Shown here piece after piece: positions 52,540 through 60,560 of a DNA stretch of 64,000 nt. Each line of letters begins with the position of its first letter. Position 1 is the stretch's first letter. This DNA is from Clostridium chauvoei (lineage in GTDB: Bacteria > Bacillota > Clostridia > Clostridiales > Clostridiaceae): NCBI RefSeq assembly GCF_002327185.1, contig NZ_CP018624.1, forward strand, positions 1,426,001 to 1,490,000. Reading direction: 5' to 3'. The translations under genes and the position numbers were made by a program. The notes below the pieces were generated by a model. It was not told the origin of the DNA. It ran no database searches and saw only the letters and a list, made by a program, of their open reading frames with translations.

Positions 52540-53826
52540 TTACTTTTCCAATAAATCTTTTAAAAATTCCATGTTAGAAAAGAAATGAATATGAGGATAA
52601 CCTGCTAAAGTATTATTTTTATAATATCCGCACTCCCAAGTCTTAGTTTCTCCTGTATACATATCTTTTTTAACCTTATAAACTGTCTTTTCTTCTAAAT
52701 TTACTTTTGATTTATGAAACTCATGACAATTTATTTTAAGACCTTTTGTTTCTACTCTTGCATAACCAAATCTATTTAATCTAGAAGTCATTTCACTTTC
52801 GCCTCTTAAAAAACCAACCATAGGTACACCATCTATTTTTTCTGTTAAATACATAAGTCCACCACATTCTGCATAGCATTTAACCCCTCTATCTAAGGCA
52901 GATTTTATACTATTTATCATTGATTTATTTTTACTTAAAGCATCTTTAAAAACTTCTGGATAACCTCCACCTAAATATATAAAATCTATATCTTTTTCTA
53001 ATTCTTTATCTTTTAAAGGACTAAAATAAGTTACTTCTCCAGCTTCCTCTAATAACTCCAAGTTTTCCTTATAGTAAAATCTAAAAGCTTCATCATAAGC
53101 TACTGCTATCTTTAAATTTTTATTTTTAATATGAAAGTTATCTTCATACTTATTTATTTCTTTAAACTCATTAATTAATTCATCTAAATTTACATAGGTT
53201 TCTATTAAACTTGCACAAAGTTCTATTTTACTATTTAAATTATTTACTTCAACACTTTGAACTAATCCTAAATGTCTACTAGATAACTTCATATCATCAT
53301 TTTTAGGTAGATACCCAAAAACCTTTAAGTTACAATTCACTTCTATACTTTTCTTTAAAAGATTATAATAACTCTCAGATATAGAATTTAATACAACTCC
53401 AACAATATTTGCTTTTTTAAAGTCTTTAATACCATTAAGCTCTGCACATAAAGTTGTACTTTGAGCTTTGGGCGTTATAACTAATAATATTGGAGCATTA
53501 TCTAAAGTCTTTGATATGCTATAAGTAGAGCCCTCTTCTGTTATTCCCATTCCATCATAAAGCCCCATTGCCCCTTCTATTACAGCTATATCGCCTTTTC
53601 CTCTTGAAAATCCTGCTTTAACTCCGTCTTCTCCCATAAGATGCAAATCTAAATTTCTAGAACTTTGTCCTGTTATTTCAGTATGGAATCCTGTATCTAT
53701 ATAATCTGGACCAGTCTTAAAACCTTGAACTTTATATTTTCTATTTTTTAATGCTTTCATTAAACCTAAGGTAAAAGTAGTTTTACCTCCACCACTACAG
53801 TTGGATGAAATTATTATTGTTTTCAT
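52540..53826 (-). CDS. cbiA: Cobyrinate a,c-diamide synthase CbiA
   Basis: 428-residue glutamine-dependent amidotransferase. N-terminal ATPase domain of the dethiobiotin-synthetase type with SSNCSGGGKTTFTLGLMKAL, VQGFKTGPDYIDTGFH and VIEGAMGLYDGMG; C-terminal class I glutaminase-type domain with Cys in YAECGGLMYLTEKIDG. The start lies within cbiK (32-base overlap), after AAAGGGGAAAG, so translation is coupled. Last corrin-ring step encoded here. Confidence 0.95.
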   Translation of the reverse strand: MKTIIISSNCSGGGKTTFTLGLMKALKNRKYKVQGFKTGPDYIDTGFHTEITGQSSRNLDLHLMGEDGVKAGFSRGKGDIAVIEGAMGLYDGMGITEEGSTYSISKTLDNAPILLVITPKAQSTTLCAELNGIKDFKKANIVGVVLNSISESYYNLLKKSIEVNCNLKVFGYLPKNDDMKLSSRHLGLVQSVEVNNLNSKIELCASLIETYVNLDELINEFKEINKYEDNFHIKNKNLKIAVAYDEAFRFYYKENLELLEEAGEVTYFSPLKDKELEKDIDFIYLGGGYPEVFKDALSKNKSMINSIKSALDRGVKCYAECGGLMYLTEKIDGVPMVGFLRGESEMTSRLNRFGYARVETKGLKINCHEFHKSKVNLEEKTVYKVKKDMYTGETKTWECGYYKNNTLAGYPHIHFFSNMEFLKDLLEK

Positions 53827-54652
53827 TTACTTTCCCCTTTTTAGTTTCGCCTGCACCTACATATCTGTTTTCTATAATATCTTCAATTCTCTTTATATAT
53901 AACTTGTTAAACTTTTCTAATTCTCCTAAGCCTTTCATATGAAGCTTTACCTTAATTCCCTCTGCCTCTAGCATAGACTTCCAAGAATCCTCTTCATCAG
54001 ATGCCATATCATTTATTGCATGATCTCCTGCAACTACCATAAGAGGCATTAAGGTAACTTCTTTAATATTTTTCTTTTTTATTCTGTTTAGTACTATATC
54101 AAAGGTTGGATATCCTTCTACAGTACCAACAAAAACATTATCATAACCATGATCTTGAAGCACTGATTGAAGACATCCATATACTGCATTAGCTGAATGA
54201 GCTGTTCCATGTCCAACCATTACTACTGCTTCCTTATTTTCAAACACTTCTTCTATAGTATTTATAAATATTGAATAATCTTGAGGTAAGTCTTCTATTC
54301 CTTGATAATAGAAGATTGGTCTTCCAAGCTTTATTGATTTAAATTTATTTATATAAGCTTCTTGAACGTTTTTAATATATTGAAACTCTTCCCCTGGAAT
54401 AATATGTAGTGGCTGTATTATTACCTCTTCAAATCCACTTTTATATAATTTATCTAAAGCTTCCTCTGGAGTATCTATAAATATATTATTTTTTATCTTT
54501 AGTTTTTTTATAATTTTATGAGCTGTAAATGCTCTAAAAACTTCATAACCATCAAAATGATCTTTTATTTGATTTTCCGCCTTTTGGATTGATTTTTCTA
54601 ATACTTCTAAATAACTCGTCCCAAAGCTTACTACTAATATTGCTTTTTTCAT
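53795..54652 (-). CDS. cbiK: Sirohydrochlorin cobaltochelatase CbiK
   Basis: 285-residue class II chelatase that inserts Co2+ into sirohydrochlorin. N-terminus ILVVSFGTSYLEVLEKSIQ, metal-site His in VVMVGHGTAHSANAVYG and VVAGDHAINDMASDEEDS, plus IIQPLHIIPGEEFQYI. First gene of the cbi operon, downstream of the riboswitch and terminator. Early cobalt insertion marks the anaerobic pathway. No signal peptide, so the cytoplasmic form. Confidence 0.95.
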   Translation of the reverse strand: MKKAILVVSFGTSYLEVLEKSIQKAENQIKDHFDGYEVFRAFTAHKIIKKLKIKNNIFIDTPEEALDKLYKSGFEEVIIQPLHIIPGEEFQYIKNVQEAYINKFKSIKLGRPIFYYQGIEDLPQDYSIFINTIEEVFENKEAVVMVGHGTAHSANAVYGCLQSVLQDHGYDNVFVGTVEGYPTFDIVLNRIKKKNIKEVTLMPLMVVAGDHAINDMASDEEDSWKSMLEAEGIKVKLHMKGLGELEKFNKLYIKRIEDIIENRYVGAGETKKGKVNENNNNFIQL

Positions 54653-54698
54653 AAAATAAAATTCCTTTCAATTATCCAATTTAATTTTTAAATATAAA

Positions 54699-54724
54699 AA
54701 GCGCCCTCTTCTTGAGGACGCTTA
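54699..54724 (-). terminator. Riboswitch-controlled terminator of the cbi operon
   Basis: AAGCG-C-CCTC pairs with GAGG-A-CGCTT around a 5-base loop, followed on the minus strand by TTTTTATATTT. It lies between the riboswitch and cbiK, the position of an expression platform. The intervening ~115 bases probably form the antiterminator, though I could not fold it. Confidence 0.75.
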
Positions 54725-54841
54725 AATTTTCTAACAAAAAACATAAGTAATAAACCATTAGTATCATAAATTAAGACTGTCTAAAGGCTAATTAATTATT
54801 GTCTATTTGCTAATTATCTTCCCACCGAAGGATAGCACAGA

Positions 54842-55010
54842 AATTTAGGCAGGTCTCCTGACTTAAGCTTCATCCTCCTCTCCTCCTTCCCAACTAAAAG
54901 TCAGTGGATATTTTAGAGATTTGTCTGCTTTTACAGTAGCGGGGGCTGTAGTGGGTTTTCACCACTTTCCCTTTTAATCTTAAAAGATTTCGCCTTCAAG
55001 AACCTAAAAT
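54842..55010 (-). ncRNA. Cobalamin riboswitch
   Basis: The minus strand carries the conserved blocks of the B12 aptamer in order: GGTTCTTGAAGGCGAAATC near 55004-54986, GGGAAAGTGGTGAAAACCC with ACAGCCCCCGCTACTG, CCACTGAC (B12 box), GGGAAGGAGGAGAGGAGGATG, and AAGTCAGGAGACCTGCC at the end. P1 is formed by TTTAGG and CCTAAA at the two edges. It should shut off cbi synthesis and cobalt uptake when cobalamin is plentiful. Confidence 0.95.
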
Positions 55011-55031
55011 CTACAATATTTAATTACATTA

Positions 55032-55060
55032 ATTATACAGTATTAGTTATATCATTGCAA
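55032..55060 (-). promoter_or_regulatory. cbi operon promoter
   Basis: TTGCAA (55060-55055), 17 bases, TATAAT (55037-55032) on the minus strand, about 20 bases before the riboswitch. Strong match. Confidence 0.85.
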
Positions 55061-55070
55061 TAAATGAAAT

Positions 55071-55403
55071 TTATTTAAAATTCTTTTCTATTTTTTCTAT
55101 TCTCTCATATAAACTTATGAACTCATCAGCTAATTGTTGAAAATTCATAGCATTCATTAAATGATCTTGTGCATGAACTAATAATACGTTCATTTCCACC
55201 TTTTCTCCTGAAGCTTCTTTTGTTATAAGCTTTGTTTGAAATTCATGTGCCTTATGCATTTCTTCCCTAGATTTTTTAATTAAATTTTTAGCTCCTTCAA
55301 AATTTCCTTCTTTTGCTTTACTTATTGCATCAAAAGCAAGACCTTTTGCTTCCCCTGCATTTGCTATTAATCCAAAGGATACTTCCATTAATTCTTCATT
55401 CAT
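55071..55403 (-). CDS. PTS lactose/cellobiose-type IIA protein
   Basis: 110-residue phosphocarrier of the Lac/Cel (Chb) family, a three-helix trimer that passes phosphate from HPr to IIB. Family marks are MEVSFGLIANAGEAKGLAFD, AISKAKEGNFEGAKNLI and the phospho-His region VLLVHAQDHLMNAM (His in VHAQDH). No IIB or IIC gene is next to it, so it must serve a transporter elsewhere or a regulatory role. A GGAGG site precedes the ATG and overlaps an alternative stop of the PadR-like stub upstream. Confidence 0.92.
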   Translation of the reverse strand: MNEELMEVSFGLIANAGEAKGLAFDAISKAKEGNFEGAKNLIKKSREEMHKAHEFQTKLITKEASGEKVEMNVLLVHAQDHLMNAMNFQQLADEFISLYERIEKIEKNFK

Positions 55404-55456
55404 ATTTCAAGCCTCCTAAATATCAGAATAATTTGATATTTCTATATTATTTTCTT

Positions 55457-55609
55457 CTAATAATTTTTTTTAATACTATCACTAGCATGATTAACATTAT
55501 TACTTTTTTCTTTTATAGTTTTTGCTATTTCGTATCCATATGAATCTTTAATAGGTAGGGTTGAAAGTATTAATATATTGATGATACCTTTTAATAATTC
55601 TTTACTCAT
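55457..55609 (-). pseudogene. PadR-like regulator stub with unrelated tail
   Basis: The 50-codon frame from the ATG at 55609 begins MSKELLKGIINILILSTLPI then KDSYGYEIAKTIKEKSNN, an almost standard PadR N-terminal helix-turn-helix. It then changes to VNHASDSIKKNY and stops, so the rest of the DNA-binding domain and the C-terminal helices are missing. Restoring one A to the A8 run near 55468-55475 would add about 18 codons and end on TAG overlapping the PTS IIA ribosome site. That frame is tidy but still not PadR. It may be a deletion product of a regulator with the neighbouring gene. Probably non-functional. Confidence 0.6.
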
Positions 55610-55691
55610 TAACACTCTTCCACTACATGGTATTACTATACATATAGTAACATATTGTTTAATATAATAATATAAATTCAAACATAAAAAT

Positions 55692-55715
55692 AAGCCATAG
55701 ATTACTCTATGACTC
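55692..55715 (-). terminator. feo operon terminator
   Basis: Minus-strand GAGTCATAGA pairs over 10 positions (two G-U) with TCTATGGCTT around GTAA; TATTTTTATG follows. It starts 10 bases past the feoB stop. Confidence 0.85.
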
Positions 55716-55725
55716 ATTTTTTATA

Positions 55726-57735
55726 CTATTGGAAACCTAATAAGCTACCTATTTGATAGACTACAGTAGCTGCTACTAAGCCTACTAAAAAAGTATATAC
55801 TGCAGTAAATAGTGTCCACTTCCATGAGTTTGTTTCTCTTTTTATGGCTCCCAAGGCAACTAAACAAGGTGTATATAAAAGGGACATTACCATAAATGCC
55901 ATGGCACTAAGAGGTGTGAATACTGTTTGTACAGCGCTTACTAATACTGGCCCTTCAGATATTCCTGAATATATTAAGCCCATTGTACCAACAACAGTTT
56001 CCTTTGCAAGAATACCTGTTATCAATGATACTGAAGCTTGCCATGTTCCAAAGCCTGCATATTTAAACAATGGTGCTATAGAAGTTCCTATCATACCTAA
56101 TAATGTATTTTCACTATATTGTTCTGAGCCTAATGGGAATGTAGATAATACCCAAAGAATTATCATTACTGGTAATATTACAACTCCTGCTCTTTTTATA
56201 AATGCTCCTGCTTTATCCCACATAAGCATTAGAATATTTTTAAGTGAAGGAACTCTATAACTAGGTAATTCCATTACAAAATGTGAAGGATCACCTTTAA
56301 ATATTGTTTTACTAAATATCTTTCCTGCAATTAATGCAATTATTAAACCTGTTACATATAATTCAAATAATATTAAGGCTTGATAACTGTCAAAGAATGC
56401 TGATATAAATACTGCGTATATTGGTAATCTAGCTCCACAGGATATAAATGGATTTATAAGTATTGCTATCATTCTATCTTTTTTATTATCAAGAGTTCTT
56501 GTTGCCATAATACCTGGTACGTTACAACCTATACTTACAAGCATTGATACGAATGTTTTACCATGAAGTCCTATAGATCTCATAACTCTATCCATAACAT
56601 AAGCTGCTCTTGCCATATAACCACTATCTTCAAGTACTCCTATTAAGAAATACATTACCATTATAAGCGGAAGAAATGCTACAACAGCGGCAACTCCAGC
56701 AAAAAGTGCATCTCCAACAAAACTAAGTAAAAGATCTGGAGCGCCAGATGTTTCTAAAAAAGCAACTGTCTTTTCCCCTAAATCAGCTATAAGTACATCT
56801 GTCCAATCTTGAATTCCAGCTCCTACAGTAAAGGTAATTTGGTATAAGATTAGCATAACTATAGCAAAAATAGGTAATCCTAAGAATTTATTCGTTATTA
56901 CTTTATCAATTTTATCTGTTAAAGTAGTAGTATTCTCTGATTTTTTAACTATAGTTCTACTAACTATTTCAGTAATTTTTTCATATCTTTTATCTACTAT
57001 GGCTATTTCTGCTTCAAAGCCAATTTTATCTTCTATGGTTGCGGCAGTTTCATCAACTATTTTAGTAAAGCCATTTATATTCTCTTCACTTATTAACTTC
57101 TTTATATAGCTATCATTTTCTAATAATTTTATAGCCAACCATCTTTCTTCATATCCTAAAGTGTTTTTATTATTTTTTAAAACTTCCTCTAGAATAGATA
57201 TATGCTTTTCAAGATCATCCCCATAATTTATTTCTTGGCTTGTACTTTTAATATTATCACTTATAGCAGCTTCTATTAACTCATTAATACCTTCACTTTT
57301 TAAAGCTACTGTTGGAATCACTGTTATTCCTAATTCCTTAGATAATTTTTTAATATCTATAGATATACCTTTATTTTGTGCTTCATCCATCATATTTACA
57401 GCAAGAATTACTTTTGTATTCATTTCTAAAAGCTGTAAAGTCATATAAAGATTTCTTTCTAAATTTGTAGCATCTACTACGTTAATTACTACATCTGGCT
57501 TTTCATTAATTATGTAGTTTCTTGCAATTATTTCATCCTCTGAATATGCACCTAAACTATAAGTTCCTGGTAAATCTACCACCTTATATTCTTTTTTATT
57601 ATATTTTAAAGTCCCCTCTTTTTTTTCAACTGTTACTCCTGGCCAGTTTCCTACATGCTGCCTTGTTTTAGTTAAAATATTAAATATACTTGTTTTACCG
57701 CAGTTTGGATTTCCTGCTAATGCAATAGTCTTCAT
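55726..57735 (-). CDS. feoB: Ferrous iron transporter FeoB
   Basis: 669-residue Fe(II) permease with an N-terminal G protein: G1 LAGNPNCGKTS (residues 5-15), G3 VVDLPGTYSLGAYSEDE, G4 AVNMMDEA. The membrane part has YQITFTVGAGIQDWTDVL and GCNVPGIMATRT with the conserved cysteine, and a second Cys motif PFISCGARLPIYAVFI. Full length for the Firmicute type. Last gene of the feo unit, with its own upstream Fur-like box in the 40-base gap after feoA. Confidence 0.97.
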   Translation of the reverse strand: MKTIALAGNPNCGKTSIFNILTKTRQHVGNWPGVTVEKKEGTLKYNKKEYKVVDLPGTYSLGAYSEDEIIARNYIINEKPDVVINVVDATNLERNLYMTLQLLEMNTKVILAVNMMDEAQNKGISIDIKKLSKELGITVIPTVALKSEGINELIEAAISDNIKSTSQEINYGDDLEKHISILEEVLKNNKNTLGYEERWLAIKLLENDSYIKKLISEENINGFTKIVDETAATIEDKIGFEAEIAIVDKRYEKITEIVSRTIVKKSENTTTLTDKIDKVITNKFLGLPIFAIVMLILYQITFTVGAGIQDWTDVLIADLGEKTVAFLETSGAPDLLLSFVGDALFAGVAAVVAFLPLIMVMYFLIGVLEDSGYMARAAYVMDRVMRSIGLHGKTFVSMLVSIGCNVPGIMATRTLDNKKDRMIAILINPFISCGARLPIYAVFISAFFDSYQALILFELYVTGLIIALIAGKIFSKTIFKGDPSHFVMELPSYRVPSLKNILMLMWDKAGAFIKRAGVVILPVMIILWVLSTFPLGSEQYSENTLLGMIGTSIAPLFKYAGFGTWQASVSLITGILAKETVVGTMGLIYSGISEGPVLVSAVQTVFTPLSAMAFMVMSLLYTPCLVALGAIKRETNSWKWTLFTAVYTFLVGLVAATVVYQIGSLLGFQ

Positions 57736-57756
57736 TTTATCCCCCTACTTCTAAAT

Positions 57757-57771
57757 TAATTATCATTATCA
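57757..57771. promoter_or_regulatory. Fur-like box between feoA and feoB
   Basis: Minus-strand TGATAATGATAATTA matches 13 of 15 positions of the 7-1-7 Fur box TGATAAT-N-ATTATCA and contains two GATAAT hexamers. It sits in the 40-base gap before feoB, suggesting an internal iron-controlled promoter. Confidence 0.5.
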
Positions 57772-57775
57772 ATAA

Positions 57776-57994
57776 TTATTCTCTAACCATTATTTTACCT
57801 GCTAAACTATTATCTAGTGCAAATCTACTTTCTCCAATTGAAATAATAATGCATTTGCCATCATTTTTTACAACTGTTACTTTATTTCCTGATACCAAGC
57901 CAATTTCTCTCATTCTTTTAGCAAATTCTTCTGATAATGCTAATTTAATAATTTTTACTGATTCTCCCTCTTTAACAAACTTTATTGGAATCAT
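57776..57994 (-). CDS. feoA: FeoA-family protein (second)
   Basis: 72-residue SH3-like protein. MIPIKFVKEGESVKIIKLAL then SEEFAKRMREIGLVSGNKVTV is the FeoA core, ending SRFALDNSLAGKIMVRE. FeoA proteins regulate or assemble with FeoB. This copy is directly ahead of feoB; the other lies 17 bases upstream. The two share only family-level similarity, so they are old paralogues. Confidence 0.93.
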   Translation of the reverse strand: MIPIKFVKEGESVKIIKLALSEEFAKRMREIGLVSGNKVTVVKNDGKCIIISIGESRFALDNSLAGKIMVRE

Positions 57995-58011
57995 CTTTAC
58001 CTCCTAGCTTA

Positions 58012-58233
58012 TTATTCAACGAATATAGCACTGGCTTCATTTTTTCTTAAGGTTAATTTATATCCTCTAACCAAAATTTCTATTGGATCTCCCATAGGCG
58101 CTTTTCCTGTAACCTTAATTGTTACCCCTGGTGTAATTCCCATATCAAGAAGTCTTCTTCTAACCGTGCTTTCTTTTGCAATTCTCTTAGCCGTTACTTC
58201 TTCTCCTATTTTTACCTTTTCTAAAGTACTCAT
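58012..58233 (-). CDS. feoA: FeoA-family protein (first)
   Basis: 73-residue SH3-like FeoA. EEVTAKRIAKESTVRRRLLD then MGITPGVTIKVTGKAPMGDP and IEILVRGYKLTLRKNEASAI follow the family pattern closely, including GxTPGxxIxVxxxAPxGDP. Ribosome site AAGGGG. It follows the Cys-rich wHTH gene by 16 bases. Confidence 0.94.
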   Translation of the reverse strand: MSTLEKVKIGEEVTAKRIAKESTVRRRLLDMGITPGVTIKVTGKAPMGDPIEILVRGYKLTLRKNEASAIFVE

Positions 58234-58249
58234 TTAACTACCCCTTTCT

Positions 58250-58510
58250 TTAACATTTTTCTATAATTTTATAACCTTTATCAGTTATATTCCAATTCAC
58301 TATTGGATTTAACTTTTTACCTACACAACCACAACTACAAGTTTTACAGGCCTCAAGACTACATTCATCTTGTTTTTTTAAATATCCCATTCTTATTAAT
58401 TGTTTTTTATATTCATCTACTATAATTTCACTAATCCCTAATTTATCTGCAACAAATCTACTTGAAAAATTTCCATATTTAAAATAAATTTTCAATACCT
58501 TTGCTAACAT
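58250..58510 (-). CDS. FeoC-like winged-helix protein with Cys cluster
   Basis: 86 residues. Residues 1-45 read as a winged helix (YGNFSSRFVADKLGISEIIV then DEYKKQLIRMGYLKK). A cysteine-rich segment ECSLEACKTCSCGCVGKK (five Cys, about residues 53-67) resembles the wing of FeoC, where Fe-S or iron may bind. The protein ends with another Cys. First gene of the feo unit with the Fur boxes directly upstream, so likely an iron- or oxygen-responsive partner of FeoB. FeoC identity is by analogy; clostridial members are diverse. Confidence 0.75.
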   Translation of the reverse strand: MLAKVLKIYFKYGNFSSRFVADKLGISEIIVDEYKKQLIRMGYLKKQDECSLEACKTCSCGCVGKKLNPIVNWNITDKGYKIIEKC

Positions 58511-58538
58511 ATTTTCCCTCCCCCCAGACTTCTATATC

Positions 58539-58567
58539 ATAATAATCTAATTGATATTAATTTTCAA
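58539..58567 (-). promoter_or_regulatory. feo operon promoter
   Basis: TTGAAA (58567-58562), 17 bases, TATTAT (58544-58539) on the minus strand. The Fur-like box 58552-58566 fills most of the spacer and -35 region. Confidence 0.7.
58552..58566. promoter_or_regulatory. Fur-like box in the feo promoter
   Basis: TGATATT-A-ATTTTCA (plus strand), 13 of 15 to the 7-1-7 Fur consensus, between -35 and -10, a position that would block polymerase when iron is bound. Confidence 0.6.
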
Positions 58568-58596
58568 TCCCAAGAATCACCGATGCTTCTACTTGT

Positions 58597-58611
58597 TGAT
58601 AATGATATTCA
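58597..58611. promoter_or_regulatory. Second Fur-like box upstream of feo
   Basis: TGATAAT-G-ATATTCA, 13 of 15 to the 7-1-7 consensus and 16 of 19 to GATAATGATAATCATTATC over 58598-58616. It lies 30 bases beyond the -35 box, 45 bases centre to centre from the first site. Confidence 0.65.
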
Positions 58612-58763
58612 TTTTTTCTCTATTTTCCTTAAATTTACTCAGTTTTCAATAAATATTTAATATAGGTATATATTTTAGTAAATTTATCGTTAAAATATTA
58701 CTATTATTACTTTATTAACATTAAAATAATGTATATACTATTAATATAAGGAGGGATTTATTT

Positions 58764-59558
58764 ATGAATTCACATGAAATAGACTTTGAGCTTTTCGGCG
58801 ATGATATGCAATTTGTAGAAATTGAACTTGATCCTAAAGAAACTGTCATTGCTGAAGCAGGTGCAATGATGATGATGGATAATGATATTTCAATGGAAAC
58901 TATCTTTGGAGATGGAAATTCTAAAAATAGCGGTATACTAGGGAAATTAGGCTCTGCTGCTAAAAGAGTTTTAACTGGTGAAAGTTTATTCTTAACTGCT
59001 TTTACTAATACAGGAGCTTTTAAAGAAAAAGTAGCTTTCGCTTCTCCTTATCCTGGAAAAATAATTCCTATAGACTTATCATCTTATAGTGGAAAAATAA
59101 TTTGTCAAAAGGATGCGTTTCTTTGTGCTGCTAAAGGTGTTAATATTGGAATTGATTTTAAAAGAAAGCTAGGAACTGGCTTTTTTGGGGGTGAAGGCTT
59201 TATTCTTCAAAAGCTTGAAGGAGATGGGCTTGCTTTTATTCATGCAGGAGGAACTATTGTAAAGAAAACTTTATCTCCTGGTCAAAAATTAAAAATCGAT
59301 ACTGGATGTCTTGTTGCTATGACTAAAGACATTAATTATGACATACAATTTGTTGGTGGAATTAAAAATACTCTTTTTGGTGGTGAAGGGTTATTCTTTG
59401 CTACTTTATCAGGCCCTGGAGAAGTATGGATTCAAAGCCTACCATTTAGCAGATTAGCATCAAAAGTATTTGCTGCTGCTCCTGTAACTGGAGGTTCTTC
59501 TAAGGATGAAGGAAGTATTTTAGGCCCTATTGCAAATATATTTGAAAATACATTCTAA
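58764..59558 (+). CDS. AIM24/TIGR00266-family protein
   Basis: 264 residues of the AIM24-like double-stranded beta-helix family, function poorly known. It begins EIDFELFGDDMQFVEIELDP and has KETVIAEAGAMMMMDNDISM, SLFLTAFTNTGAFKEKVAF, FLCAAKGVNIGIDFKRKLG and GGEGLFFATLSGPGEVWIQS. No signal peptide. AAGGAGGGA precedes the ATG. Divergent from the feo operon and convergent with the next gene, with its own terminator, so monocistronic. Its promoter region is shared with feo but carries no clear -10/-35 on this strand. Confidence 0.9.
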   Translation: MNSHEIDFELFGDDMQFVEIELDPKETVIAEAGAMMMMDNDISMETIFGDGNSKNSGILGKLGSAAKRVLTGESLFLTAFTNTGAFKEKVAFASPYPGKIIPIDLSSYSGKIICQKDAFLCAAKGVNIGIDFKRKLGTGFFGGEGFILQKLEGDGLAFIHAGGTIVKKTLSPGQKLKIDTGCLVAMTKDINYDIQFVGGIKNTLFGGEGLFFATLSGPGEVWIQSLPFSRLASKVFAAAPVTGGSSKDEGSILGPIANIFENTF

Positions 59559-59599
59559 ACTAATAAAAAACACAGCAATAGTTGTGTTTTTTATTAGTT
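59558..59599. terminator. Terminator between convergent genes
   Basis: A 17-bp stem AACTAATAAAAAACACA / TGTGTTTTTTATTAGTT with 8-base loop overlapping the end of the AIM24-family stop codon and 18 bases before the convergent gene's stop. A-run and T-run sides make it usable in both directions. Confidence 0.85.
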
Positions 59600-59616
59600 A
59601 TCTTAAATTTAAAAAA

Positions 59617-60390
59617 TTAAATCTGTAGTTCTGCTATAAGAGGGTAATGATCCGAAGGATATTTACCCTCTTTGTTATACTCTACTATACTAGTATCTTT
59701 TACATTAAATTCTTCAGATGTAAATATATAATCTATATGATATCCCTTTTTATTTCCTTTGAATTTACTCATTGTAGATACTCCATATATATCCTTTTTA
59801 AATTCTTGAACAGCTGTTAACTTCTTTGAAGTATAGTCACCTTTTAAAAATTTTTTAATTAAATCACTATTAGGATTTGCATTAAAATCTCCCATTAAAA
59901 TAACAGGAAATCCATCCTTATCATATTGCTTTTCTATATACTCCCCTATTTTTTTTAATCCATATTCTCTTGCTTTAGGAAGTAAACAATCTAAATGAGT
60001 GTTGTATACTCTTATAATTTTATTATTATTTAACTTTATAGCAGCTGTTGTACATATACGTGGATACATTGAATACCATACTGAAGTCCCGACTTCTTCT
60101 GGTTTATTTGATAACCAAAAAGTGTTATGTTCTAATATCTGATGCTTTTTAGATACTAATAAATCATTTCTCTCTACAAATAATTTTTGAGCTCTTGGTC
60201 TTCCCACTATATTATAATTCTCTATATTTTTACTTATATCCTTAAGCATTTTTTCAGTTAATTCTTGAACACCTATTATGTCACATTGATATTTATTTAT
60301 AACTTCATAAACTATATATCGTCTATTTTTCCATCTATTATTTATATCTAAAATAAAGTCAGTCCTTAAATTAAAGGTCATCACTTTCAT
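59617..60390 (-). CDS. Endonuclease/exonuclease/phosphatase-family protein
   Basis: 257 residues, EEP fold. N-terminal MKVMTFNLRTDFI with the first Asn, DIIGVQELTEKM with catalytic Glu, VYNTHLDCLLPKAREYGLK with His, PVILMGDFNANPNS with the Asp-x-Asn pair, and the C-terminal SDHYPLIAEL His. No signal peptide is present. Members cleave phosphodiesters in DNA, phospholipids or phosphoinositides; closest here seems to be the small cytosolic group, but substrate is open. Single-gene unit. Confidence 0.9.
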   Translation of the reverse strand: MKVMTFNLRTDFILDINNRWKNRRYIVYEVINKYQCDIIGVQELTEKMLKDISKNIENYNIVGRPRAQKLFVERNDLLVSKKHQILEHNTFWLSNKPEEVGTSVWYSMYPRICTTAAIKLNNNKIIRVYNTHLDCLLPKAREYGLKKIGEYIEKQYDKDGFPVILMGDFNANPNSDLIKKFLKGDYTSKKLTAVQEFKKDIYGVSTMSKFKGNKKGYHIDYIFTSEEFNVKDTSIVEYNKEGKYPSDHYPLIAELQI

Positions 60391-60560
60391 AGAAATCTCC
60401 TTTTTAATATATAATTCTTTTTTATTAAAATAATATTATGCCAATTTTAACATAAAAATACCCTTGTATGTCTATAGTAAATAAATGTAATACTAGATAA
60501 ATTTTCACTTACTTTCAATATTTAATATTATTTTTGCTATTTTTTATTAATTTTTCAAAA

